A stretch of DNA of 64,000 bases from Linyphia triangularis (Eukaryota; Arthropoda; Arachnida; Araneae; Linyphiidae), in the NCBI GenBank assembly GCA_963978545.1, contig OZ021724.1, positions 29,315,933 through 29,379,932 of the forward strand, given 5' to 3'. Under the pieces are notes generated by a model. That model was not told the DNA's origin and did no database searches. It saw only the letters and a program-made list of their open reading frames with translations. A program made the position numbers and the translations under genes. Below, one piece after another: positions 28,074 through 37,461 of this stretch (positions within the stretch are counted from its first letter, which is position 1; each line of letters opens with the position of its first letter).

Positions 28074-28635
28074 CACTACGCCTGTTTATAATACCATCCG
28101 AATTCTTACTGTGTAAAGGGGTGGAAGGGAAAGGAGTGTTATTTTAAATTGCTCTCAGAAATTTATCCAAGACATCATCAGCGTCGTCTTCAAATTTAAA
28201 CTTCTCAAGTTTTCCAAAACAACTTCTCTTCAAACAAGTATTTCTTTGCGACTTGTCATAAACTTCAAATACAGCGAAAGTACCAAAAAAAAAAACTATG
28301 CGGACGTTGACATTGAGTTTATATGACAATGAAGTGTAACGTCCGGATTATCGTGAACTCTATAGCTTTTTTTTTTTTTTAATTACATAAGTCGTTTACA
28401 AAAATACCATACATTGCCATCCCTGTTTTAAATGTTCTTCCTACAAATAGAATGAAGCAGTTATGTGACATGAAATGTAGGTTTTACAGGTTCCTTTTAA
28501 GGTTGTTGTTTTATGTTAATATACAGAGAATAATGTAAACCACCTTTCTGGACGATTTAAATTGAAAGAAATTGTCCAATTAAAAAGATTGAAATTTGAG
28601 AGAATTATTTTATACTTCCGTATCTTGATAAAAGC

Positions 28636-28996
28636 TAGGGGTGTGGAACATCGCACAACTTTCAGTTACACTTAATACTGGTTACTGCAGTTAAATTTGC
28701 CATGGATTGGAGTAAGTTACAGTTTTTGTTTATCTTATTTTGATTCTTAAAAAAAAATTGCCAGTTGGACGATATTTTTAGTAATTGTTATTACATAAGT
28801 GGTGGGGGAAAAAAGTTGGCGATATTTTTTTTTTCTTTTCCGATGTATATTACATTATCATTTCTTGTAAGGGAAACAGAGGAGAAACAGCCGTTACTGG
28901 GCGATCCTTAAGGACAGATAACTCAATATTAAAGACATTCGTTTCTCAACTTTTTATTCCTTTATCGCATTTATACGGAATTTCCAGATGTGGGGA
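28636..28996 (-). repeat. R1 dispersed repeat, 3' half of a split copy
   Basis: Starts TAGGGGTGTGGAACATCGC, the shared R1 end, and aligns in reverse with the R1 copy at 49317-50155 (for example AATGCGATAAAGG, ACGAATGTCTTTAA and TCTCCTCTGTTTC). The match stops exactly where the 3.1-kb long-arm element begins. The copy resumes at 32083. Confidence 0.8.
28994..28996. repeat. Target-site duplication GGA (or GGAT), left
   Basis: GGA before the element is repeated at 32083-32085 after it. A 4-bp reading (GGAT) is equally compatible because the next base is T on both sides. Confidence 0.55.
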
Positions 28997-29515
28997 TAGT
29001 CCAGGCAATAGAGACTGAAAAAGGGGTCTTACCTTGCAAAAGGTTATGTAGTTCTGATTTTTTAATATGTTATAAAGGTCGGTCCCGTGGTTTATAAACC
29101 AAGTTTTCGACCTCCTAACCCTTGTGCGTTCTCCGTGGTGCACCAAAAACTAAGCAGTTTTTCGGTTTATACGTCATAACTCTTTGCCAATGCATCTTAG
29201 AAACAAATATTATATTCAAAAGTTGTAGAATATTAAATTATCTACAACTTTTGTATACTAAGTTTTTTTGTAGACCTATTATGTAAATAGTTATGTCGCA
29301 TCAAAGTCAAAACTTTTTCGTAAAAATGCTACTTTTTTAAGATTTGTGTCAAGTTTTTTGATTATATCTTCATAATGGTACGTTTTTGAGAAAAAGTTTG
29401 TGAATGAAAGTTGTAGAACAATAAACTTCCTACAAGTTTTCTATATAAACTTATTTTCTAGGACTAATAACAAAGGAGTTACTCTGTTTTGTGTATTTTC
29501 CGTGGTGCACCACAA
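28997..29515 (+). repeat. Left terminal inverted arm (conserved part)
   Basis: Pairs with about 31566-32082 in inverted orientation. It contains two CGTGGTGCACCA boxes (near 29132 and 29502) and the short inverted motif AAAGTTGTAGA...TCTACAACTTT at 29219-29254. Confidence 0.82.
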
Positions 29516-29880
29516 AAAAATACTTTTTTCAGTTTATATATCATAACTCTTTCGCAATGCATTTTAAAAACAAACATTAAATTTAAAAATTGTAGAATAT
29601 TAAATTTTCTACAACTTTTGTGAACAATTTGCTTTTGTAAAGATATTATGTAAAGAGTTACGTAGCATCAAAGTAAACACTTTTCGTAAAAATGCTGCTT
29701 TTTTAAGTTTTTTGCCGAATTTTTCAATTATATCTTCATAACAATAAGTCGTAGGGAAAAATATATTATACAAAAGTTGTAGATCTATAAATTTGCTATA
29801 AGTTTTGTACAAAAAAGTTACTATCTAGGACTAATAACTAAGGAGCTACTCTTCTTTGAAGATTTACGAGATGATAACCT
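29516..29880 (+). repeat. Second, diverged arm subunit
   Basis: A tandem, diverged copy of 29145-29515. The same order of blocks recurs (ATAACTCTTT.GCAATGCAT, TTGTAGAATATTAAAT, GGACTAATAAC). Its inverted partner is about 31190-31540. Confidence 0.65.
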
Positions 29881-30441
29881 ATAATATATTATGTATAGAT
29901 AGGGGTTTAAAAATAGCTTCTTACTGCATAGTCTGACAATTTTAATAAAAAAATAAAACAATATATGTATAATACTAATTAAAATGTAAAAAAAAAAAGT
30001 GGAAATATATTAAATAATGTATATATCTATAGATAATAATAGTAATACAAAATTTACCATTTTGCCGTGATGCACCAAAAATTTCTGCATTCGGAAATAA
30101 AAATGAGAAATAGACTGCATTCAAGTGGCTGATTCTAAACTACGTGGGGTACAGATCTTTTGAGATAGAATAGAAAAATCACAAGTCGGGTGGTATTAGT
30201 GAATTAGTGACATGTAAAGGAATTCTTTTAAGGACTCAGTTTCCGCGAAAATACCATATACTGTTGATTGAGATTTGCCACTGCCGAATTCAGGGTAGAA
30301 GATTAGAAGAACCGAAAAACCATACTCAACCCTTCCCACCACTAACCATCCCGACAGAGTATCAACCATTCAGTGTAGTTACTTAATATCGGAATACATG
30401 CGTTGTAATGATGGCTGCTTCATCTTATCCAATATTACAGG

Positions 30442-31017
30442 AATTTACAAAGATCTTCCTAGATCCTTATGCCAGTGTTTCAAGCATCACCGAAGCAGTA
30501 TCCAGCATTCTTGTTGCTCTCTTTGGTGGTCACAGGGCAACAACTTGAAATGCTTTGCTTTATAAGCAATTTTCCAAATCAACAACTGGGAGCAAGTAAA
30601 ATCTGTCAAAGCTACCTCCGACCCAAGAAGCTGCTACGCACCATGTCTTTCGCACATACCATCAAGTAAAGATATGGATGGGCCAATTGAAAAATCCTCT
30701 GGTCTCTGGGTGGAAGAAGGACAGTAAAGGACTTCTTCCTATTACAACCACCAGGGATTCAGCTCCTCAATCAATTCTGATCTACATTTTCTGCCAGCGC
30801 AACTTTAGGATGCACTAAGGCCTGCGGATGTAGAAAGGCCGGTCTCAAGTGCTCCATAATATGTAAAAACTGTCATGGACAAACCTATGACAATACAGCG
30901 AACATCATAATTGATGACAACGATGAAGACGACCCAACAGAACTCTTAATTCAAGAAGTAGCGGAGGAACTAACCGAGCCTTCTTGGCTAAACGAAACTA
31001 AATTTAAGAATTTATAA
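30442..31017 (+). pseudogene. Broken gene for cysteine-cluster transposon protein
   Basis: Read with two stops and one frameshift, the segment gives EFTKIFLDPYASVSSITEAV, then LFGGHRATT, NALLYKQFSKS, LSKLPPTQEAATHHVFRTYH, WMGQLKNPLVSGWKKD, GLLPITTTRDSAPQSIL. After a frame change near 30780-30800 comes a cluster with spacing C-x3-C-x-C-x6-C-x3-C-x2-C (GCTKACGCRKAGLKCS). An acidic tail (DDNDEDDPTELL) leads to TAA at 31017. From memory, this order (LPPT.xA, H..RTY.Q..W, GW, L.P, CXC-like cysteines) matches a repeat-associated protein class found in many invertebrate genomes; its function is not established to my knowledge. TATTACAG just upstream could be a 3' splice site. In-frame stops at about 30550 and 30601 show it is dead. 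Confidence 0.65.
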
Positions 31018-31565
31018 GTTTTCTAAATTGTAAGTTTTATTGATATTACTATTATTATATATAGATATATACATTTTTATAATATTTATATTTTTTATTT
31101 ATAATACTATTATTTTAATACCTATATTGTTTTATTTTTTATTAAATTTGTCAGGCTTTACAATAAGAAACTGTTTTTAATATTAGATCTTACCAAGTAG
31201 CTCTTTTGTTATTAGTCCTATAAAATAGCTTTGAATATAAAACGTAGCAAATTTAGGGTTCTACAATTTTTATGATATACTTTTATAGATATCATCTAAA
31301 AACTCGACAAGAATCTTAAAATGGTATTTTTACGAAAGAGTTTTTGCTTTGATGCTTTTCATACAATTTGTTTTTCATACAATAATTCTACAAAACAAAT
31401 TTTGCGCATACATTAGTAGTAGAAAATTTAATACTCAACAACCTAAAATATAATTTTTTCCCCTACAAAATGCAGTGGAAAAAGGATATGATCGGTATAC
31501 TGAAAAAAATTCAAATTTCAGAATTCAGAAGGTTTTTGGTGCACCATGATGAAAATGGTAAATTG

Positions 31566-32082
31566 ATATTACAAGATGGTGCACCACGGAAAATACACAA
31601 AGCAGAGTAACTCCTTTGTTATTAGTCCTAGAAAATAAGTTTATATAGAAAACTTGTAGGAAATTTATTGTTCTACAACTTTTATTCACAAACTTTTTCT
31701 CTAAAACGTACCATTATGAAGATATAATCAAAAAACTTGACAGAAATCTTAAAAAAGTAGCATTTTTACTAAAAAGTTTTGACTTTGATGCGACACAACT
31801 ATTTACATAATAGGTCTACAAAAAAACTTAGTATATAAAAGTTGTAGATAATTTAATATTCTACAACTTTTGAATATAATGTTTGTTTCTAAGATGCATT
31901 GGCAAAGAGCTATGGCGTATAAACTGAAAAACGGCTCAGTTTTTGGTGCACCACGGAGAACGCACAAGGGTTAGGAGGTCGAAAACTTGGTTTATAAACC
32001 ATGAGACCAACCTTTATAACATATTAAAAAATCAGAACTACATAACCTTTTGCAAGGCAAAATGTCTCTATTCCCTGGACTA
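31566..32082 (-). repeat. Right terminal inverted arm (conserved part)
   Basis: Reverse complement of 28997-29515, with few substitutions and small gaps. It ends CCTGGACTA at 32082. Confidence 0.82.
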
Positions 32083-32101
32083 GGATGTTTAAAGCACTTA
32101 A
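32083..32101 (-). repeat. R1 fragment between two nested insertions
   Basis: A short R1 segment that restores the host repeat. GGGGAT joined to GTTTAAAGCACTTAA and then TAAGCATT parallels GGGGATATTAGAGTACCTTA followed by AAGGCATTACC in the reverse complement of 49625-49690. Confidence 0.6.
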
Positions 32102-32368
32102 AACCCTCTGATGGTCCAGGGAATGGGCGAAATTCTACAGTTGTTTTCCCTGCAATAATTTTTTTATTTTGTTTCTAATTCAAATATAAAAATTTTTTAA
32201 TTATTTTTTATTTATTTTGTTTTAGATAGGTTATAAACTATCATCCTAATAAGAATATTTTTAAAAATATATTATTTTAAATTCTATTTATAACTTTAAA
32301 AATGTTGTGTATTGCTGGAAAAACTGGGGATTAAATGACGCATATATACGTGTATGACGGTCAGTGGG
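32102..32368. mobile_element. piggyBac-like MITE, 267 bp
   Basis: Flanked by TTAA on both sides (32098-32101 and 32369-32372), the piggyBac target. The ends are imperfectly inverted: CCCTCTGATGGTC on the left against CCCACTGACCGTC read from the right, ten of thirteen bases agreeing. The interior is AT-rich and non-coding. Removing it joins R1 across a single TTAA, which independently supports the boundaries. Confidence 0.7.
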
Positions 32369-32372
32369 TTAA

Positions 32373-32800
32373 TAAGCATTAATTACCTCTATGAAAAATC
32401 GCATGGCAGCCACCAACCCATTTACAAAAATTGAACATCTGAAGTCAATCCGTTCGGGTGGTGCCGACCACTGACAGACACATACATTTTTTCTAAACCT
32501 ATTTTTAACTCATCACGGTCCAAAACGTGAAAAAAATGCAAAAAATTAAAATACCTTTTTTTTAAGCATTAATTACCTCTATGAAAAATCGCATGGCAGC
32601 CACCAACCCATTTACAAAAATTGAACATCTGAAGTCAATCCGTTCGGGTGGTGCCGACCACTGACAGACACATACATTTTTTCTAAACCTATTTTTAACT
32701 CATCACGGTCCAAAACGTGAAAAAAATGCAAAAAATTAAAATACCTTTTTTAACCAAATGCAATACTTTCATAACCATATGTAAACATAGGGTAATTGAA
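32373..32800 (-). repeat. R1 dispersed repeat, 5' half of the split copy
   Basis: Reads on the minus strand from TTTCAATTACCCTATG (near 32800) through a TTTTTTGCATTTTTTTCACG region and the conserved AAATTTGG-like sensor block (GAACGGATTGACTTCAGATG). It continues the R1 copy begun at 28636. It is lengthened by a 190-bp tandem duplication. Confidence 0.75.
32374..32751. repeat. 190-bp tandem duplication inside R1
   Basis: Unit 1 is 32374-32563 and unit 2 is 32564-32751. They read as identical for about 187 bases, both starting AAGCATTAATTACC. Such identity means a very recent duplication or an assembly artefact. Confidence 0.95.
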
Positions 32801-34424
32801 AATAAAAATAATCCAAAAGCAACATTTACCCTAGAAAAGTTTTTTTATAAATATAACGTAGAAGTATTTAATAAGATATTAAGTATTACGTGCAAATTGA
32901 ATATTGATCAACTTATTTATAAAATGATATTTATAAATAACAGTTTCTGTTCCATTATTTAAGACGTTTTTTTTTTTTTTTTTTTTCCTTTCTTTTGGGA
33001 AAAGATAGAATTAAGATTTTTTTACTATTTTTTAAACCGTAACAGTGTTTTTCAATTGATAAGTTGTTAGTGTTTTTAAATTTTGAGTTTATCAGTAAAT
33101 ACTAAAACTTATCTCAATTAGATATTTTCATTTAATTTTTCATCCCTAATAGATATTTTAATTTTCTCTTGTTCACTCATCCTATCTTTTTCTGATGCCC
33201 ACTAGACTATATATATATATATATATATACATTAGTTGTTTATATTCCCTCTATGATGAATTTTTGAGAAAACAAAATAAATTTTCTATTCGGATTTTTA
33301 CTTGCAGGGTATCAGCATCATTTACTGGGCATTACTCTGATATTGTTTACATAATTTACTTCATAGGTTTACATACATGATATGTTCATTTTTCTAAATG
33401 TTCGAAATAATTCGATATTTTTGACTTTTGAAATTTATTTTCAAAAATAGCATTTTTAACCACCATTATGCAACTCTAATATAGGCAAAACAATCGTTAC
33501 ACTAATACTTCGTTGTTGTTTGTTGTTGTTGCTGTTGTTTTGTGCTACAAAAATAAAGGTCAAACATTTCCATTTCTTTCAAATGTCATGTTGTAATTGC
33601 ACTGATTATGTGTATTTCGGGTTATATCTAAAGATATACACCATTATCTCCTACAAGTGAAATACTTATTTGTAGAGAGTAGAATGGACAATTCCCGCTT
33701 TTTTTTATTTTTTTATTCAATTCTAAATGTTTCAAAAAGGCCATAAATACCAAAATTTCTGCTCATTGCGCTTTTTCTTTTTTAATTTGCAAGCTAAGTT
33801 CACATGTTATATTTGGCGGGGAAAGTGACTCATTCGACTCGAAGCTAATGTGACGCCACTTGATCTGAAACAACTTGGCTTGAAACGCAGCTGCGGAAAC
33901 CTGTTTTGAAAGTTTCTCGCAAATCGCGCCAACCGGCACAGGATAAGTCAATTATCTACAAAATTCACACCAACTATTTAACAGAAACCTCACGATAACC
34001 ATAGAGAACAGAAAGATGTCTTGACGTCACAGCTAAAACATAGCGTTTTGATCGGACTGCAATCGGACGAGGTTTTCGGGCAGTTTCTTTTCTTAATATT
34101 TAGGTAACTAATTTTTTTTTAAAAAAACTTCTGTTCGAATATTCGGAATCGGAAAGAAATTCTTCATAAATATAAACTAAGTTTACTCGTTTTTATAAAA
34201 ATGCGGAAATTGTTCATTAGCAAAGAGTAGAAATAAAACAACAGCACTTTCTAAACTTTGTTCTGCCATCCTGTACTGTTAGAGCAAATGAAAATAGTGC
34301 CTCTGTGCCTTATAATGTTTTACCATTATCCTAGAACTTGGAGAATCACTGATTGAAAGGTAGCTGTAACCAGGTATTTGAGTATCATTTATTTTTCAAG
34401 TTTAACGTAACTCTATCTCTCGAA
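32801..34424. other. AT-rich non-genic stretch
   Basis: No gene seen. It contains a T run (32968-32986), a short (TA)n tract (33208-33229) and a GTT-rich patch (33514-33540). Confidence 0.5.
33208..33229. repeat. Short (TA)11 microsatellite
   Basis: Twenty-two bases of alternating TA. Confidence 0.95.
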
Positions 34425-34815
34425 TTCCATAGACGCAGCTGCCTCTGAAAATCAAACATTTCCTCTCCGGAATGTTGGAATGCGAGAAATTTCAGGGACT
34501 TACTAGATTATTATTCATCTGAGAGAGGTTTTAAGCTCGTCCATAATTCTCTAGTCGGAATGCAGTGGCCATTGCGTGTGTCCGGAAGTCACGCGTCCAA
34601 ATGCAGCCTCCACGCACGCATCGGCGATTCATAAAATAACGCGAGTTTCCGTGAAGTTTGTCTCAATGGCGGTTGCACGAATGGTTTGAATCGAATGTGT
34701 CTGTCGAATCATTTTATAAATGAGTTGATCATTTTGTTTCTTCGATATGGGCGAGTTTGGTCATGCGCGAATCATTCGAGTTAACAAAATGGCGGCACAT
34801 TTCTCGAATCACCTC
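34425..34815. other. CpG-containing island with YY1-like site
   Basis: GC and CpG elevated relative to both flanks, with no long open frame. AAAATGGCGGC at 34786-34796 is an exact match to the YY1/Pho core AANATGGCGGC, and a related ATGGCGG occurs near 34666. This could be a promoter or enhancer patch; no transcription start or exon can be shown. Confidence 0.3.
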
Positions 34816-34820
34816 AAGTA

Positions 34821-35107
34821 TTGGTTCCGTTTGTAAAACTGAATTTGTTATGTTATGCTAAAATAATTCAAGATGTTTTGATAAAGAAAAATTTAATTAA
34901 TTTGTTAAGTGCAATAATATTTGGTGAGACTTTGCTCTTCAACAAATTATTCTGTGTTAAATATAAAAGAGTCTATGAGAATGTTCAATTAAAATTTCTT
35001 GAACATCACGAAGTTCTGATAAATTTGCTTCAGAGCATGCTTTATGAAATGTTTAACAATTTTTTTTTAAAGGAAAGCATTTCGCAAATGTATCAAACAC
35101 AAAATGT
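34821..35107 (+). other. Open frame running into the P-like element, not a recognised gene
   Basis: A frame opens at 34821, and its last residues lie within the P-like terminal repeat before the stop at 35156. The translation is Leu/Ile/Asn-rich (for example FLEHHEVLINLLQSMLYEMF) with no domain that I recognise. It is partly coding-like, but nothing else supports it. Confidence 0.15.
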
Positions 35108-35114
35108 ATTCAAT
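35108..35114. repeat. Target-site duplication of P-like element, left
   Basis: ATTCAAT, repeated at 36720-36726. Confidence 0.85.
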
Positions 35115-35459
35115 CAACACCTCCTATATAAGAAAGCCTTCGCACTGACTGCGTGACGTCACATAAAGTAGTCAATCGTCCTTCGCATTGGTAGCATAGG
35201 AATTATCATTTTCTTAGTTTTGGGCTAGGTAATTTGAATAGGAGAGCATTTAGAAAACATTTCTTTTTTATTGACAGAGATAATTGAAATTTTTTTTAAT
35301 ATTTATGTTCAACTATTATTTTGAATTTTATTCCGAAATAAAACACCAAATCTAAATAAACTATTTTTATTTTATTCACAAATCATAGTTATTATTAATC
35401 AATTAAACATTTTAAATCAAAATAGTTTAGTGTTGCTGTTCATTAACTTTAAAATTACT

Positions 35460-36359
35460 TTAATATTTGAAGTTTTCTTTTTTATTTTCAATATTCTTTT
35501 GCTTCAACAATTTTTTTTCCACTAACAGGTTGTCATTTTGTTGCCTACAATAACTATTTCGATATATGTCTGCATTATCCCTTACAATACTTTCTACAAT
35601 AAATTTAATACTATGTTCTTTACATTCATGCGGAATGTTACATATTTCTTTACCATTAATAATATCTAAAGTTAAACTTGTTAAAAGTAATCTCTGACCT
35701 TCAAAAATTCTAAAACAACTTCTCATATATTACAGAAATGAACTTTTGAATTACAACATATAAATACAAAATAACATTCAAAACCTCAAGTTTTGGATAG
35801 CATAAACCATTTTTATCCAGATTCAAAATATAACTATTCTTATCATTGTCAAGAAAATCAAAAGCATCATCGATGTTTTCAAGCGTCAACATATTTTTAG
35901 AGCTAGAAAATTTGCTGAATTTCATAATGGAATGCTCACAATAACCGGCACTGTAAATTAGTAATGGCAATAAAATTTTCTTCGGTAAGCGTAATTTCTT
36001 GAAAACAAGATAAGTCAACTTTTTTAAATCGACCACATTCTTTTAAATTAGTGACTGGCACATTAGTGTCCGTTGGATAGCTTTGCTGATATTTTGTTCA
36101 TTCGCTATTACCATCTTTTCTGCTGGACTTGGGTCTTGATACTGTTGCTTTAGACATGTAGCTCGGATAGCTTTCAAAAATAGAAGGAACCACTCCATCT
36201 CTCAGCTTATCCTTCAACTAGAAGTAACTACGAAAACTTTTCTCGAAACAGCAGTTATCCATCTTCTTTTAAGTTATCTGTGGGAAATATAAATGCGGGA
36301 ACTCTTGGCCCATTTTTAAAATTTCCTTTGCAGTTTACCGCAGAGCATTGAAATGGCAT
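35460..36359 (-). pseudogene. P-element-type (THAP9-like) transposase pseudogene
   Basis: From ATG at 36359 the minus strand reads MPFQCSAVNCKGNFKNGPRV, continuing to AFIFPTD. This is the start of a THAP zinc finger, with the first two zinc cysteines at residues 5 and 10. A frame change gives LKRRWITAVSRKVF, holding the invariant Trp. A second gives KLRDGVVPSIFESYPSYMSK, the AVPTIF-type end of the domain. The C-x2-H half of the zinc site is not found. After a large deletion comes KILLPLLIYSAGY, resembling the AGY block of P transposases, then NLDKNGLCYPKLEVLNVI. Near 35715 another frameshift leads to FRIFEGQRLL, IPHECKEHSIKFIVES and stop at 35460. About 300 residues remain against roughly 700-900 in intact relatives; the RNase H-like catalytic core is gone. 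Confidence 0.82.
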
Positions 36360-36384
36360 TTAATATAATTAATAGCACTCTTAA

Positions 36385-36484
36385 TGCAGTAGTCTTTACG
36401 TTTTCGGAACAGAAAATACTGCAAACTATACGTGTTTGAAACAGAAAATGCAGCAGACTTAACGTATTCGGTAAACAAAATGGC
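36385..36484. repeat. Subterminal repeats of the P-like element
   Basis: Three imperfect units of about 29-35 bp start at 36385, 36420 and 36449, each TGCA(G/A).A..CT....CGT.TT.G..ACA.AAA. Repeats at this position in P-type elements often bind transposase; the role here is inferred. Confidence 0.6.
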
Positions 36485-36719
36485 GATGTTGATTTTTGCT
36501 ATCGTCCATGGTGCGCCAGGTTATGCGCCAAAATAGATCTTGACGAATCACAAGCACGTAAAACGTCGCCAAACCATTTATCGCCAAATCGAAAAGATAT
36601 CTTCTTCTAAATGGCACCCCGTACGGAAGAAGTTCGTAGTTTTCAAGTTTGACTATTTTAATGGCGTCATATTTAAAAGTGGTAACCCGTGCAGAGGCTT
36701 TCTTATATAGGAGGTGTTG

Positions 36720-36726
36720 ATTCAAT
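36720..36726. repeat. Target-site duplication of P-like element, right
   Basis: ATTCAAT, matching 35108-35114. Confidence 0.85.
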
Positions 36727-36765
36727 GCCACAAAAATGCAAAATAACATTAGCATCCAGTTTTTT

Positions 36766-37461
36766 ACTTTCAATTACCAATATGTATACATAGGGTAATG
36801 AAAGTATAGCATTCGATCAAAAAAAAAAAATCAATTTTTTTGCATTTCTCCACGTTTTGGAACATCCTGATTTTAAAAAAGTTATTTAGAAAAAATGTCT
36901 GTCTGTGTGTATATGCGTATGTGTGTACGTGGTCAGCATAACTCTCGAACAAATTGGCCTACGATGTTCAAATTTGGTGTGCGGGTTGATGATGGCTCAA
37001 GGACCTACCATTAAGGTTTTCGTCAAAATCGTGCATGCACATAAGGTAGCTAGCTACCTTTTGAAAATATCATGTTTTTCAGTACTTGCTAAAAAACGTC
37101 TCTAACGATTTTGTTAAAAATCGCTGTGGTAATGCCTCTTAAGATGTTCTGTTGTGGTTATGCCTCTTAAGATCCCACCTCCGAAATTCCCATGAAAATG
37201 CGATAAAAACGTAAAAGTTGAAAAACGAGTGTCCTTAACACAGAGCTCTTTGCCCTTGAGCATCGTCCATCAACGATTGATTGATTTTTTCCCCCTTTTT
37301 TTTCCCCCTTGTTCTCTCTCATGTACAAATTATCTACAAAAATATCGCCAAACTGGCCATTTTTATTTAAATGAAGGAAAGTAAAACACCATGTTAAATT
37401 TTCTTCCATTGACCAGTATTATATAGTGTAATTTAAAGTTGTGCGATGTTCCTCACCCCTA
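36766..37461 (+). repeat. R1 dispersed repeat, near-complete copy
   Basis: Begins ACTTTCAATTACC at 36766 with a small hairpin (ATTACC...GGTAAT). It continues with CACGTTTTGGAACATCCTGA, AAATTTGGTGTGCGGGTT, ATTAAGGTTTTCGTCAAAAT and GAGCATCGTCCATCAA, and ends GTTGTGCGATGTTCC...CACCCCTA. Each block is shared with the copy at 49317. The motif ACTTTCAATTAC recurs in inverted form near the 3' end (here GTAATTTAAAGT), so R1 may be a DNA element with short inverted ends. A local duplication of ATGCCTCTTAAGAT (near 37130 and 37158) is private to this copy. There is no coding capacity. Confidence 0.8.

Larger units (their letters stand above)
28997..32082 (+). mobile_element. 3.1-kb long-inverted-arm DNA transposon, decayed
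   Basis: The ends are inverted: left TAGTCCAGGCAATAGAGAC, right (reverse strand) TAGTCCAGGGAATAGAGAC. The inverted match continues with few differences for about 520 bp to GTGGTGCACCAC, then more loosely to roughly 29880 and 31190. Each arm is built of tandem subunits about 370 bp apart, and each subunit begins at CGTGGTGCACCA. The middle carries a broken gene (30442-31017). The flanks show a 3- or 4-bp duplication, and the interrupted host repeat R1 reads through once the element is removed. I do not recognise the transposon superfamily. The long arms, 3-4 bp target and cysteine-cluster protein gene leave an Academ-like or other rare cut-and-paste family as speculation only. Confidence 0.82.
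35115..36719 (-). mobile_element. P-like (THAP9-like) DNA transposon, 1605 bp, defective
   Basis: Perfect 25-bp terminal inverted repeats start CAACACCTCCTATATAAGAA (35115-35139 and 36695-36719). A 7-bp direct repeat, ATTCAAT, flanks the element; P elements usually duplicate 8 bp. Between them, on the minus strand, lie a THAP-type N-terminus and a P-transposase-like C-terminus, both frameshifted, with most of the catalytic middle missing. Three imperfect repeats (36385-36484) near the promoter-side end resemble subterminal transposase-binding repeats. Identical ends with a dead gene suggest it moved as a non-autonomous, internally deleted copy driven by an active relative. Confidence 0.88.

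Noticed and set aside
32717..32962. 81-codon plus-strand frame
   Set aside because: It begins inside R1 and is Asn/Lys/Ile-rich, typical of AT-rich chance frames.
36459..36773. 104-codon minus-strand frame across the right end of the P-like element
   Set aside because: It crosses the terminal repeat and target duplication into outside DNA and has no transposase features; the real relic starts at 36359.
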